Positions 6,895 through 15,802 of a DNA stretch of 34,768 nucleotides are shown piece after piece (within the stretch, counting starts at the first letter, position 1; every line of letters begins with the position of its first letter). The translations under genes were made by a program, and so were the position numbers. Source of the stretch: a virus; IMG/VR virus record IMGVR_UViG_3300047201_000009, positions 1 through 34,768 of that record; one strand, given 5' to 3'. The notes beneath the pieces are model-generated. The model was not told where the DNA came from. It ran no database searches and was given only the letters and a program-made list of their open reading frames with translations.

Positions 6895-9800
6895 TTGGTA
6901 GCCCCCAGATAGGACAATCCGCCAAGTTTGAAGGTGCGCTTGATGCTGAGCGCAATTTTCTTATCCAAATCATCGAGCCCATAGGCCGTTATGTCGCCGA
7001 TGATATTGACGGTAACAGATCCGCGATTTTCGCCCGCCGGGATAACAGCTTCGCCGCGTTCGAGCTGATAGATCCCAGTCCTGGGCACATAATCAGTGCC
7101 GGAAGCATATTGCGGAATGAACTGGCTTAAACCGTTAGCCGATCCGACGGTTTGCAGATACTCCGCAGCGGTTGCGCCGATTGATTCCAGGTATTGCTGG
7201 TATCCTGCAACCTCGGAACCGATACTTTGCACCAGGTTGCCGCCGATGGTTCCGACCAGGCCCGCCGCCGATCCTATGCCCTGAATCAAATTGTTCCAGT
7301 ATTGCGTGACCATTTCTCCGACCTGGCTAAAGGCATCCCCAAAACCGGTCGTGATTGAGTCTGCGATAGTGCCGGAGAGATTCTCTGAAACGGTAGCGAC
7401 CTCACCGATCTTGCCGATGATGATGTCCAGGTCCGACAGCACGGCCTCACGGGCGGTCGCCAGAGTGCCCTTGATATACTCAGCCGCTATGTCGAGCGCC
7501 GCCGTCATATCCTTCGTGTACTGGTCGATCTTGGTTTTGGCGTCGGTCTGAGCCGTATTCAGAGCAGTCAAGACACTCGGCACAAGCGTTGCCAACTTAT
7601 CGTTGATAGATTGCAGCGCCGCCTGCCCTTCCTCGGTAAGATCGCCGCTCAATGCGTTACGTGCTTGGATAAGATCGGCCATTGACTGCATTTGCTCATA
7701 GAGGCCGCTGGTGGCAAAATCGGGAATGATGTTTGCAAGTGAGGCGATCAATTCGGGGCTGATAATTCCTTCCTCGATAAACTGCTGAATCGGATCAAGG
7801 GTTTTGGGAATCAGATCGGCGAAGGCATCGGCTATGCTGGCGGCTAGAGATTGCAGCGTTGACAATCCTTCTCTGAGTCCGGGCAGCAGGGCGGCATTAT
7901 CCAACACACTCAGATTGATCCCGGCTTGCACGAATATATCCGATAGCCCCGCCATCACCGTGCCGTCTTGTTCCCACTCGGCGCGGGCGGTTGCAAAGGA
8001 ATTGGCCATTCCGATGACATTTGAGTATGTTTCAAATGCCGCCATATTGGCCCCGAGATCGCCAAGGGATTTGCGGAAATCATCACTCATGGCGCCGGTT
8101 TCAAAAAAGGCTTGATAAACATTATTGGCATCGGCGGCAAGTTGTTTTTCTGAATCGCTGACCATCTGCATAACGCCCCGCAAATCCGTAAAGCCAGTGA
8201 ATAGTTTCTGATCAGCCTCGGATAACGCAGCAAAATCATTTGCAGCTTTAAGCAATGGATCTTCCGCCATCGTTAATTCTTCGCGCCATTTCGGAAATAC
8301 TTTCGCCAATTGCTCGCTATGTTCATAGGCGTCCTGAAATTGTTCATTAAGGTCTGACCAATCGCCGGTAGATTCGCCCAACTCGAAGGCGGCGCGGAAA
8401 TTAAATGTCCCCCACGCAGTCTTAACCTTTTCCAAACTTGTTAAAAATTCTTCCATCCGGCCTTGTTCTTTAGCGAGCGGCCCGGCGATCTGTGCTAGAA
8501 ATTGCGGTGAGGTGTAAAGATCCTTGCGGACACCGTAGGACTCGCCTTCATTGAGTCCCAAGGCTTCATAGAAACTTTTGAAAACTCCTCCGGGTAACTC
8601 AACTCCGCCCAAATCTCGCTTTACTTCCATCTGCCCGGCAACGGATGTTGATTTGCCAAGCATGGATTGTAGAAGGGTTAGTACCCCGGCTGAGCCGATG
8701 CCCATTGCCGTTTTTGCAATCCAATTGCCGGAGAATGCCGCCTGAATAGTCTTCATTGCCGTTGCCGCTATCGCTCCGATAGCCGTTCCTATGCCCGGCG
8801 CGATAGATGTTCCAACCGAGGCACCTCCAGCGATAGTTTCCCCCCAACCCTTCGCGCCCGGAGTTGTCATTCCCTGATAAACAAGATAGGCTCCGCCTCC
8901 CGCCCCGGCCGCCTTACCGTACCAACTGGAGCCTCCGGTTGCGGTCTGCCCTTGCTGTAAGGGTCCTACGAAATCTTCTGTCGATGTGCCGCCGATCATT
9001 TGTTGAGAGCCAGTAAAGAGGCTTGTGAAACTTGATAAAATGTTTTTACCTACACTACCCTCTGATGAAAAAAGTTTTCCGAACCAATCACCCAGCGTTG
9101 ATCCCCATTCCTGCATTTGCTTTGTCAGCGGCTTGAGCAACCCTTCGAGGAAACTAGACAACAGGGATTTGGCCAGGCTCTTCACCGTACTCAATAGCGT
9201 TGCACCCCAACCCTTCCATTCGATGATATTGTCGGCGAGCTGCTGAACCATGTTGGTGAAGATCGTAGAGACTTCGTTGCCAAAACCCTTGCTGGAATCA
9301 ACCGCCGTCCCGTTATTCTTGACCCATGCGGCGCACCAGGCATCGTCCTCACTTTTCCAACGGCTCATGTCGTGAATGATGTCATCAGAGAATTTATCTA
9401 GTTCTTTGTTGGTGTCCGCGATAGATCCTTGGATATTGACGAAGCCGCCTACAATCTGCTCGGCTGTAGGCAGGAGTTGCGTTCGCAGATCGAGTTCATA
9501 CTTGTCGATTTTCGCATTGTGTTTATCGAGTTCGGCGTTCGCATCTTTTAAGACATTGCCGATGTCCTTCCAAATCTCGGCGGGTTTGAGGTTTTTGAGT
9601 TCTTCGAGCTTTTTCCTTTCCGCTTCCAATTCCTTGGTGTGATCCTTGGTTTCATCCGTCACGGCCTTCAATTTCTTTAGGAAATCGGCAAGCGTCAAGC
9701 CCCCTGCCTTGTGCGCTTTTTCCGATGCCTGCGTGGCCTTGAGTTCATCGTTTATCTTTTCCTCGTATAATTTCGCCTGGATACCTGCATTCATCATTTG

Positions 9801-11129
9801 CGCGGTCAATCCAATAAGGCTGGCTTTAAGTGAATCAAGGGGGATGTTGACGCCCGGGAGTTTATTGAATGCCTCGATGACTTTGATTATGGCGTTGACA
9901 GCGGTGATTGCCCACGATGCAATTGTAACTTCGCATTTATAGATGGCGAGTATCCAAGAATCAAAACCGATCACACCATATGTGCCAATATAGGTTATGG
10001 CAAGCTTCGCTTTCATCAGGAAGGTATCCCAGGAACGCCCAACTTTATCCATCATCGTATCGAATGCCAGAAGCTTATTTTGCGTAATGTCATCCCAGAC
10101 CGGGCCGCTTTTCTTTTGTATCTCCATGCCTTCGCGGATGCCTTGGTTCACATCGAGAACCGGAACCAGAAGATCGCGATATCTTACTCCCAATATTTGT
10201 AAGCCAATTTGTGAAGCCTCTGTGGTGGAATTCGCGCCGAGCAATGCGATACGTAGTTCGTCGAGAATTTGGATGGCATCCTTTTGTTTGCCCGAAACAT
10301 CGGTAGTAGCTATCCCGATTGCCTTCAATTTCAACTCGAATTCTTTGCCCTCTGGTTTTCCGAGTTGTTGATTGAGATAGGCTATCGACCTGCCCAAATC
10401 CATGCCTTCGAGTCCAGCTTCTTTGGCTACTTGTTGAAGCGCTTGCAAATCCTGGGTGCTCATACCCGTTATTTTGGATAGATTATCTAATTGCTCCGCC
10501 GTATCGCTTAGATCATCGACCATTTTGAATAACGCAAGTCCAGCCGCGCCAATCGCAGTGGCAACCCCGCCAATACCAACAGCGGTCGGCCCCATCTTTT
10601 CTAACAACGAAACAATCCCCTCCTTGGCGCTCTCCAACGGATGGCGGGCAAATTCCGTGATGGCTTTCCCGAAACTTTCAAAACCACTTCCGCCCTTTTG
10701 CGTTTCCTGGTATAGATCCGCATACTTTCGCGTAAGGGGTTCGACGGCCTGCCCGTTGGCCTTTGCGATATCCGCAAATTTAGATGCCTCTGCTCCCATT
10801 ACCTTGAGAATGTCTGTTTCGCTGCGCCCCTCATTTCCGAGCAGTCTGAGTTTCTCTCCAAATTCAATGGTTGGATTGAGGGCATTATCGAAGCTTGCGG
10901 TTAGTTTATTGATTACCGATTGCTGTTCCTCAAACTTTGAGAGGGCGGATTGTGCCGATTTGCCAAGCGAATCTATGGACGATGCGAAACTATCGGAGGC
11001 TTGCTTGCCAGTTGCTGATGTATCGACGGCCTTTTTGCCTATGCCGTCAAGCGCAGTTCCAGCCTGTTGGCTGGCAGAAATTATCGGCGAAGCGTCGGCT
11101 TTTATCCTAAAATTGAGTTCGGTATCCAT
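6891..11129 (-). CDS. Tape measure protein
   Basis: Predicted 1412 residues, the longest gene, starting directly after the T-like stop (TAG then ATG) and ending in an ATGA overlap with the next tail gene. N-terminal region is helical/coiled-coil with a Gly-rich linker; hydrophobic segments appear around residues 178-205 (GPTAVGIGGVATAIGAAGLA) and near 770-820 (GTAIGAIAATAMKTI, GSAGVLTLLQSMLG), which in the family help membrane penetration during ejection. The C-terminus has GRAVI-type motif YQLERGEAVIPAGENR, common in tape measures. Length sets tail length, about 210 nm by the usual rule. No lysozyme or peptidase motif seen. Confidence 0.95.
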   Translation of the reverse strand: MDTELNFRIKADASPIISASQQAGTALDGIGKKAVDTSATGKQASDSFASSIDSLGKSAQSALSKFEEQQSVINKLTASFDNALNPTIEFGEKLRLLGNEGRSETDILKVMGAEASKFADIAKANGQAVEPLTRKYADLYQETQKGGSGFESFGKAITEFARHPLESAKEGIVSLLEKMGPTAVGIGGVATAIGAAGLALFKMVDDLSDTAEQLDNLSKITGMSTQDLQALQQVAKEAGLEGMDLGRSIAYLNQQLGKPEGKEFELKLKAIGIATTDVSGKQKDAIQILDELRIALLGANSTTEASQIGLQILGVRYRDLLVPVLDVNQGIREGMEIQKKSGPVWDDITQNKLLAFDTMMDKVGRSWDTFLMKAKLAITYIGTYGVIGFDSWILAIYKCEVTIASWAITAVNAIIKVIEAFNKLPGVNIPLDSLKASLIGLTAQMMNAGIQAKLYEEKINDELKATQASEKAHKAGGLTLADFLKKLKAVTDETKDHTKELEAERKKLEELKNLKPAEIWKDIGNVLKDANAELDKHNAKIDKYELDLRTQLLPTAEQIVGGFVNIQGSIADTNKELDKFSDDIIHDMSRWKSEDDAWCAAWVKNNGTAVDSSKGFGNEVSTIFTNMVQQLADNIIEWKGWGATLLSTVKSLAKSLLSSFLEGLLKPLTKQMQEWGSTLGDWFGKLFSSEGSVGKNILSSFTSLFTGSQQMIGGTSTEDFVGPLQQGQTATGGSSWYGKAAGAGGGAYLVYQGMTTPGAKGWGETIAGGASVGTSIAPGIGTAIGAIAATAMKTIQAAFSGNWIAKTAMGIGSAGVLTLLQSMLGKSTSVAGQMEVKRDLGGVELPGGVFKSFYEALGLNEGESYGVRKDLYTSPQFLAQIAGPLAKEQGRMEEFLTSLEKVKTAWGTFNFRAAFELGESTGDWSDLNEQFQDAYEHSEQLAKVFPKWREELTMAEDPLLKAANDFAALSEADQKLFTGFTDLRGVMQMVSDSEKQLAADANNVYQAFFETGAMSDDFRKSLGDLGANMAAFETYSNVIGMANSFATARAEWEQDGTVMAGLSDIFVQAGINLSVLDNAALLPGLREGLSTLQSLAASIADAFADLIPKTLDPIQQFIEEGIISPELIASLANIIPDFATSGLYEQMQSMADLIQARNALSGDLTEEGQAALQSINDKLATLVPSVLTALNTAQTDAKTKIDQYTKDMTAALDIAAEYIKGTLATAREAVLSDLDIIIGKIGEVATVSENLSGTIADSITTGFGDAFSQVGEMVTQYWNNLIQGIGSAAGLVGTIGGNLVQSIGSEVAGYQQYLESIGATAAEYLQTVGSANGLSQFIPQYASGTDYVPRTGIYQLERGEAVIPAGENRGSVTVNIIGDITAYGLDDLDKKIALSIKRTFKLGGLSYLGATK

Positions 11130-11588
11130 CTATCCACCAAATCCAGCAAGAGATTTCATCTGCATTTCCTGCACCTTCGCCCGCTGGCGCATCATGCGGG
11201 CAACCATGAAGTCCTCCGGGCTAAGTTCTTGAGGCAATATATTCAAATCGATCAGATCCTCGATATAATGAGCTACTCCGAGCAAGGCAGCGTGATCCTG
11301 CAGCGATGAAAATAATTCGCCTTCTCGCTCATATGGATTGTTCGGGCAAGGATCGCCAATTTTTGCCCCTTCGATTTCAAAAGGGAAACAATCACAGGCA
11401 TTCGGATCTTCCTGTAACCAACGGCAATGCGTTACGTCGGGATATGCGGCCCGGATGTGATCCTGCTCTGTTTTCTTTCCACTCGCCTGATAAAGTTCCT
11501 GGAAGCATTTTTCCCTGACGCATCGTCCCAATTCCGCCGCCCGTTGCTCGTCGCGGAGAGCCTTATTTAACTCATCCGCGATCAGGCG
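11130..11588 (-). CDS. Tail assembly chaperone (T-like, -1 frame)
   Basis: The frame entered by the -1 slip encodes 152 residues from the CGC at 11,588 to the TAG before the tape measure. It would be made as part of a 422-residue G-T fusion. The open frame starts within the upstream gene and has no good start of its own; a TTG at 11,531 could initiate a 133-residue form but would cut the helical ADELNKALRDEQRAAELGR start. It is Cys-rich in the middle (CVREKC, HCRW, NACDC, DPCP), which suggests a metal-binding or disulfide-like cluster. In lambda, the T domain links the chaperone to the tail tube subunits. Confidence 0.75.
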   Translation of the reverse strand, partial: RLIADELNKALRDEQRAAELGRCVREKCFQELYQASGKKTEQDHIRAAYPDVTHCRWLQEDPNACDCFPFEIEGAKIGDPCPNNPYEREGELFSSLQDHAALLGVAHYIEDLIDLNILPQELSPEDFMVARMMRQRAKVQEMQMKSLAGFGG

Positions 11589-11594
11589 TTTTTT
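11551..11594 (-). promoter_or_regulatory. Programmed -1 ribosomal frameshift signal (slippery site plus hairpin)
   Basis: A AAA AAC at 11,594-11,588 is in the required zero-frame phase. A 6-nt spacer (containing the zero-frame TGA, 11,584-11,582) precedes a perfect 7-bp TCGCGGA/TCCGCGA stem (11,581-11,575 and 11,557-11,551) with a 17-nt loop. Slipping -1 leads into the open frame that runs to 11,130. All standard elements of a bacterial -1 frameshift are present and in the canonical tail-chaperone position. Confidence 0.85.
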
Positions 11595-12397
11595 ATTTCA
11601 ACATCCTGAATGGCCTGGCTCATGATGTAGATTTTGGGAATGAGAAGCAGGCGTTTTACCCAGGATTCCTTATTGATTGCCGTACAGGGCTGGCCGTCAA
11701 TCACGGCGCCTTCAAGACATTTCAGCCGTTGGTTGCAAAGCTGTTCAATGACATCCCAGTTGGCCTCGGTGTAGGTCTCTCCGCGCCGGCTGTTCTCAAT
11801 TATGGAAATAGCCTTGTCGTACTGGTGCTTGTCCGATTGCGTGAGTTTATCGATGATGGCTATGGGACGGAGAACTTCCTCGAATTTTCTTTCAGGGGAA
11901 TAGAGTCGAAATTCAAGGTGGATCTTCTGTTCCTTCTGGCCAAATAGAAGGATTGCTTTGCCCAGCCTGGCTTCGTCCGGGCGTTCGCGCGGGCCTACGC
12001 TATCGATGCCCAGCCGGAAGATGCGCTCCAGGAAGGTGGAGTTTTCCTCAAGCCATAGCTTTTGCTGCTCTGGCCCTGGCGCGGAACCATCGGCCAGTAC
12101 TGCGCCCGTAAAGGACTCGAAGTGATCCAATACGAACGTACGCATATCGGCCATGTCGGGAGTTTCAACCGTATTCTCCGCAGTAGTCCGCCGTTTGCGC
12201 TTGGGGATTATCTGATCGTAAAACTTTTTGATCGCGTAGGCTTCATACACCCGCATGGCGACATAGAGTTTGAATTGATCGTCGGGCGTGTTGATGGGGT
12301 AGATGTAGCGATCGGCGGCAAGTTCAAGACATGGCTTGCCATCGACATAAACCACTGCCGATTTTTGCGGCTGAGAGGCTTTGGGCGTGTCAGTCAT
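11582..12397 (-). CDS. Tail assembly chaperone (G-like, upstream frame)
   Basis: Predicted 271-residue soluble protein in the position of lambda gpG, directly between tail tube and tape measure genes. It is mostly helical with a basic KRKRR patch (about 66-70). Identification rests on position and on the frameshift signal at its 3' end: the last codons are ATA AAA AAC GCC TGA, giving the slippery heptamer A AAA AAC. A -1 slip would extend it by 152 residues through the next frame. Length exceeds lambda gpG (140), so it may have an additional domain. It would bind and solubilise the tape measure during tail assembly. Confidence 0.75.
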   Translation of the reverse strand: MTDTPKASQPQKSAVVYVDGKPCLELAADRYIYPINTPDDQFKLYVAMRVYEAYAIKKFYDQIIPKRKRRTTAENTVETPDMADMRTFVLDHFESFTGAVLADGSAPGPEQQKLWLEENSTFLERIFRLGIDSVGPRERPDEARLGKAILLFGQKEQKIHLEFRLYSPERKFEEVLRPIAIIDKLTQSDKHQYDKAISIIENSRRGETYTEANWDVIEQLCNQRLKCLEGAVIDGQPCTAINKESWVKRLLLIPKIYIMSQAIQDVEIKNA

Positions 12398-12416
12398 AGG
12401 GCTCCTTAAATGGAAA

Positions 12417-12436
12417 GGGCCGCCCGAGGACGGCCC
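12417..12436 (-). terminator. Hairpin between tail tube and tail chaperone genes
   Basis: GGGCCG/CGGCCC 6-bp stem with an 8-nt loop, followed by TTTCCATTT and then AAGGAG and the ATG at 12,397. It would lower transcription of the chaperone and tape measure genes relative to the tail tube, a known need in siphophages. Weak T tract, so partial at best. Confidence 0.55.
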
Positions 12437-12451
12437 GATCGATCAAATGGA

Positions 12452-12880
12452 TTAACTGGTTAACTGAGTCCAGACCCCCGAGGGAGTCCACTTCACAGGG
12501 CTCATGACAATGGCCCCGCGCTTGCCGGTGAAGGGCGTATAGGACGATACGAACGCCTTGCCGCTCCATCCCGGGTTAGTTGCCGAACGCGACGCACTGT
12601 CTGGCTGCACGATAATATCGTGGAGCACCTTACCGCTCCATAGCGGCATGATGGTCGCGTGAACCTTGGCCGCGGCGAAATCCTGGAAGAAATTCGCATC
12701 GACGGAGCCCACGTCCAGATTTCCGGCGCACGCATAGTTTTGGACTTCTCCCATGCCGGCGGCCGGGAGAGCCTCGGTTGAGAACGGCCCAAGAGTCACG
12801 GTGTCAAGATGGTCGCTTAGGTCCACACCGTTGACTGTGAGTTTTGCGTTATAGAGTACAATCCTGTCTGTTCCTGGCAT
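12452..12880 (-). CDS. Major tail (tube) protein
   Basis: Predicted 142 residues, beta-rich. RIVLYNAKLTVNGVDLSDHL, with DTVTLGPF, then a central FFQDFAAAKVHATIMPLWSG and a C-terminal GAIVMSPVKWTPSGVWTQ with strand spacing, resemble phiC31-type and related siphophage tail tube proteins. Strong AAGGAGG ribosome site, as expected for an abundant protein, and a terminator-like hairpin follows its stop. Position just before the chaperones and tape measure confirms the role. Confidence 0.8.
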   Translation of the reverse strand: MPGTDRIVLYNAKLTVNGVDLSDHLDTVTLGPFSTEALPAAGMGEVQNYACAGNLDVGSVDANFFQDFAAAKVHATIMPLWSGKVLHDIIVQPDSASRSATNPGWSGKAFVSSYTPFTGKRGAIVMSPVKWTPSGVWTQLTS

Positions 12881-13130
12881 TTTCTGCCTCCTTGAATGTT
12901 GCCGAAGGAGGCTGCACAGGCAGCGAGCTTAGGTTGTGGTTTTGTTCTTCGAGCGAGCATAGGCACTTCCGGCCAGCTTTGACCATGCCCTTGCTGAGTC
13001 GAATTAGCGATTGATGCATTTCATAGGATGCGCCAGTTGGAACAATCCCAGCCCAGCGTTCCCATGCTTCAATATTACTCATGGCTGAAAGGATTAGGTG
13101 TTGAATTAGCTTTGTGGTTTCCGGCCTCAT
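12849..13130 (-). CDS. Small hypothetical protein before tail tube gene
   Basis: Predicted 93-residue protein with two helical segments (TTKLIQHLILSAMSNIEAWE, and MHQSLIRLSKGMVKAGRKCL) and a Pro/Ser-rich tail. Supported by an ATGA overlap with the tail-terminator stop. Its 3' end overlaps the tail tube start by 32 nt, including that gene's AAGGAGG ribosome site. No family recognised; may be a tail adaptor. Confidence 0.5.
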   Translation of the reverse strand: MRPETTKLIQHLILSAMSNIEAWERWAGIVPTGASYEMHQSLIRLSKGMVKAGRKCLCSLEEQNHNLSSLPVQPPSATFKEAENARNRQDCTL

Positions 13131-13549
13131 CCGCGCCCCTTGTCTATCCAGACCGAGAAGGCGTACACCGTCCTGTTATTCTCGTCTACCTCAAGCGGGA
13201 ATGGCGGATGCAATGCCTGCATGTTGTAATAGGTGATTCCCTGGAGTGTCACCCCGCCCAGACCGTCGAGCGCCTTATAGATGGCGTAAGCTGTTGCGCG
13301 CGCCGCCGCCGGAGCCCCTGGAGCGGATCGGACTTGAACCTGTACGCTCGGGTGTTCTATTGCGCTCGCCGGAGCACTGCCCATGGGCATAGAGGAGGGT
13401 GCGCCGCCGTACTCATAAATGGAAATTACGGTATCGGGGCTCGACGGCATCGTGTTACAAAAGATATTTGTGCCGAACGTGCCCAGAGCGAGAGTTGTGG
13501 CAATGTACGAAGCGATATCATATGCAGGCCCTAAACTCGTGCTTGGCAT
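13127..13549 (-). CDS. Tail terminator/minor capsid-like protein
   Basis: Predicted 140 residues with an N-terminal helix and PSVQVQVRSAPGAPAAARAT, AYAIYKALDGLGG and RTVYAFSVWIDKGRG segments, the pattern of Minor_capsid_3 and DUF3168-like tail terminators that follow the gp10-like gene. It caps the tail tube and joins it to the head. TAATG start overlap, ATGA end overlap. Confidence 0.75.
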   Translation of the reverse strand: MPSTSLGPAYDIASYIATTLALGTFGTNIFCNTMPSSPDTVISIYEYGGAPSSMPMGSAPASAIEHPSVQVQVRSAPGAPAAARATAYAIYKALDGLGGVTLQGITYYNMQALHPPFPLEVDENNRTVYAFSVWIDKGRG

Positions 13550-13992
13550 TACGTTTTCACCTTCTCCATTTCCTTTTCCACTTCTGCGGCTGTGGATTGA
13601 TCGAGTTTAGGGAGGGCTTCTTTCAACGGATTCTCGATGTATTTGGGGCCTCCAGTTTTCGCCCAGTGCTTGTAGGGTTTCCCGCTGGGAGATAGCCCGC
13701 CCGTATGCCCGGCGCGTATGTTCTCATGGACAGCAACGGCATAATCCGCCGCGGGTCCGCCAGCTCCGATGGTTGAAGTAATCACGTTATCCGCCAGTTC
13801 TGTCTTTGCGAAAATGGTAGACCTGAGAGCGCCCGTATCAACAGGGACTCGATTTGTTTTAGACTCGCTCGCCACTTGTTCAGACCAATCCCGCATGCCG
13901 CGCTTCACCGCTTCCGGGCATGCAGCGCCAAAGGCTTGCAATTTTGCGATGGTGTCCTTTAATTCAGGGCATTCGATGTTGATGAGAGTCAC
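13549..13992 (-). CDS. HK97 gp10-like tail-completion/minor protein
   Basis: Predicted 147 residues. The core SEQVASESKTNRVPVDTGAL with RSTIF, then GGPAADYAVAVHENIRA and KPYKHWAK-GGPKYIENPLK, is the signature of HK97 gp10-like proteins, which sit at the head-tail joint or tail terminator region. I start at GTG 13,992 (GTGA overlap with the glycosyltransferase stop, GAGG 8 nt upstream); a longer frame to 14,100 lies inside that gene and is not supported. Ends in TAATG with the next gene. It shows that the glycosyltransferase cassette is inserted within the neck/tail-completion order. Confidence 0.85.
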   Translation of the reverse strand: MTLINIECPELKDTIAKLQAFGAACPEAVKRGMRDWSEQVASESKTNRVPVDTGALRSTIFAKTELADNVITSTIGAGGPAADYAVAVHENIRAGHTGGLSPSGKPYKHWAKTGGPKYIENPLKEALPKLDQSTAAEVEKEMEKVKT

Positions 13993-15359
13993 GCCTGTTT
14001 CCTCAAATCCTTCAGCCAATCCCCGGTTATCGCCCGCAGCATCAATTCCCCGTCCTGGATCTGCTGTAGGGGAAATTTGCCGGAAACGAAATCTTCCCAC
14101 ATGGCCGCGGCGGTGACATGGGCGTTGCCATCTGCCGTCTGGATCGTTATGCGAGGCTTATAATCTTCGATTTGAATCACTTCACCCATGCCAATCGGCT
14201 TCTTCCCTGGAATCAGGCGGGTCAAATGAGCGTTGAATTGTTCGGCTATCGCGTCCCAGTCGTAGGCGGGCTCTCGGGTTAAGTGGAATCCTTTTGCGCC
14301 CAACTCCTCCCGCAATTCCTCGTCCCGATAAATCCGGTCCAGAGCCTCGATAAACAAGCCCTTATCCACTATCCCGCCGATGGTATTGATCTGCATGGTT
14401 GAGCAGCTGGAAGCCGTGCAAGGTACAAGGTAGGCCGCCCCCTTCGCCCACTCGCCCAAGGCTGCATAATCGGGGGCTATTTGCACTGTGCCGCAAGCCA
14501 TGCCCTCGATGTGGATGAGCCCCCATCCTTCCCCCTCCGTTGTGCTCAACTGGCAATCTAGGGCATTGTAGACGAGGGGCATGCTGGTTTCCTTGATGCC
14601 CTGCACCGGTGTCAACCCAAGTCCGGGAATGAGCAACCGTTCCTGAATCCCGTAGTATTCGGCCAATTCCGTCAGATCCCAGCCGCCGTCCTGCTGTGCG
14701 CAATGTAGATACAGATAAACATCTGCCGGGATATCGCGTGATTTGACCCACTCGGCGAAATACTGGATCGTCAGATCCTGGCGCTTTCGCGGCTGGTTGC
14801 GGTTCACATTCCCGAAGATAAAGCCTTCCAGGGGTAGTCCGATTGATTTCCGGGCCTCTAATTTGTCCATCGGTCTGAAAAGATCCGTGTCGACGCCGTG
14901 GGGAATGATCGCGGTATGGCAATCAAGTCCGGCCAGGACAGCCTGTTCCTTGCCGAATTCCGTATACCAGATGCACAGATCGGCGGCGGATAGACTTTTC
15001 GCCCAGGCGGGTTTGAAATTCTTGGCATCGACCGGGATATAAGTGACTATTGGCACTCCGTATTCCAATTCCCGGTGCAGGGCGACAAATCGCTCTGCTA
15101 TCCAGGCATCATTGAGAACAAGCACGATATCCGGCTGAACCTTGTTGAAAATCACCTCATAGCGGGCGAATCCGGTGTAATCGGCACCCCACCCAGCAGG
15201 ATAAAGAGCGTGTGGGGTCTGGAAGTGATCGCCGTTATAATTTATCGCCAAAATCGAAATGTCCCAATCATGCTGCGCGTGCAATCGGTCACAGATATTC
15301 GTTGTGACCTTCGAGAATCCGCTCGGGATAGAGAAATCGCCGCACCAGAGGATTTTCAC
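13989..15359 (-). CDS. Family 4 glycosyltransferase (GT-B fold)
   Basis: Predicted 456 residues. The Rossmann start KILWCGDFSIPSGFSKV, IIPHGVDTDLFRP (the standard start of the second domain, about 151-164), FGNVNRNQPRKRQDL and the catalytic EGEGWGLIHIEGMACG (E-x7-E, about residues 277 and 285) identify a GT4/retaining group 1 glycosyltransferase that uses an NDP-sugar. The C-terminal extension (about 380-456) adds a helical module not part of the core. I prefer GTG at 15,359 (GTGA overlap, GGGG 8 nt upstream) over a TTG two codons earlier. Forms a cassette with the metallopeptidase and the GT2-MTase fusion. Confidence 0.85.
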   Translation of the reverse strand: MKILWCGDFSIPSGFSKVTTNICDRLHAQHDWDISILAINYNGDHFQTPHALYPAGWGADYTGFARYEVIFNKVQPDIVLVLNDAWIAERFVALHRELEYGVPIVTYIPVDAKNFKPAWAKSLSAADLCIWYTEFGKEQAVLAGLDCHTAIIPHGVDTDLFRPMDKLEARKSIGLPLEGFIFGNVNRNQPRKRQDLTIQYFAEWVKSRDIPADVYLYLHCAQQDGGWDLTELAEYYGIQERLLIPGLGLTPVQGIKETSMPLVYNALDCQLSTTEGEGWGLIHIEGMACGTVQIAPDYAALGEWAKGAAYLVPCTASSCSTMQINTIGGIVDKGLFIEALDRIYRDEELREELGAKGFHLTREPAYDWDAIAEQFNAHLTRLIPGKKPIGMGEVIQIEDYKPRITIQTADGNAHVTAAAMWEDFVSGKFPLQQIQDGELMLRAITGDWLKDLRKQA

Positions 15360-15802
15360 TTCCAAATCCCCAGACGATGCAGATTAAGATTGCATTGCCG
15401 TAGTAGATTTCCGGTTGCAAGGCAAAGTAATTCTTCCGGGCCGTCTACAAATTTTGAGGCTCTACCGGCTAATCGCGAAGCTCGCCCGATTTCAAGTAGG
15501 TCTTTTCGAATAATCCGCCGTAACCAGAAAATGGCCGCGTGTGTACATTCATGTGCAACAACATCTGTTTCAAGGCCGCGCTGATAGAAATGGATATTGC
15601 CCATTTCGGGATTAATCCGCGCTTTTTTATTCTTTCTAAAATCTATCCTGCAAAATGAATGGCAAACTGCTTTGGTTTGTCGGCTAATTGGAGCCATGCA
15701 ATTCGCCTGACAATATGCCCACATCGCCCATTTGGTATCAAAAACCTGGACTAAAAAATGCAACCTTCGCCCGATTCTTGGATATATCTTGAATTCCCTC
15801 AT
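15356..15802 (-). CDS. Putative HExxH zinc metallopeptidase
   Basis: Predicted 148-residue, basic, Cys-containing protein. VVAHECTHAAIFWLRR (81-96) carries the HExxH zinc motif H84-E85-x-x-H88, and DGPEELLCLATGNLL (120-134) offers a downstream Glu (123 or 124), the gluzincin-type third ligand. It has no signal peptide or membrane segment, and is short for a standalone peptidase, with little beyond the catalytic core. ATGA overlap with the fusion glycosyltransferase gene and GTGA with the next. It may process a virion protein or another target, or may be an inactive relative; I rank peptidase as likely on motif spacing. Confidence 0.7.
   Translation of the reverse strand: MREFKIYPRIGRRLHFLVQVFDTKWAMWAYCQANCMAPISRQTKAVCHSFCRIDFRKNKKARINPEMGNIHFYQRGLETDVVAHECTHAAIFWLRRIIRKDLLEIGRASRLAGRASKFVDGPEELLCLATGNLLRQCNLNLHRLGIWK

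Noticed and set aside
10456-11232. 258-residue plus-strand frame
   Set aside because: Antisense to the tape measure N-terminus; Ser/Ala/Pro-rich shadow.
14362-14922. 186-residue minus-strand frame inside the GT4 gene
   Set aside because: Out of frame with a clear glycosyltransferase and without any domain.
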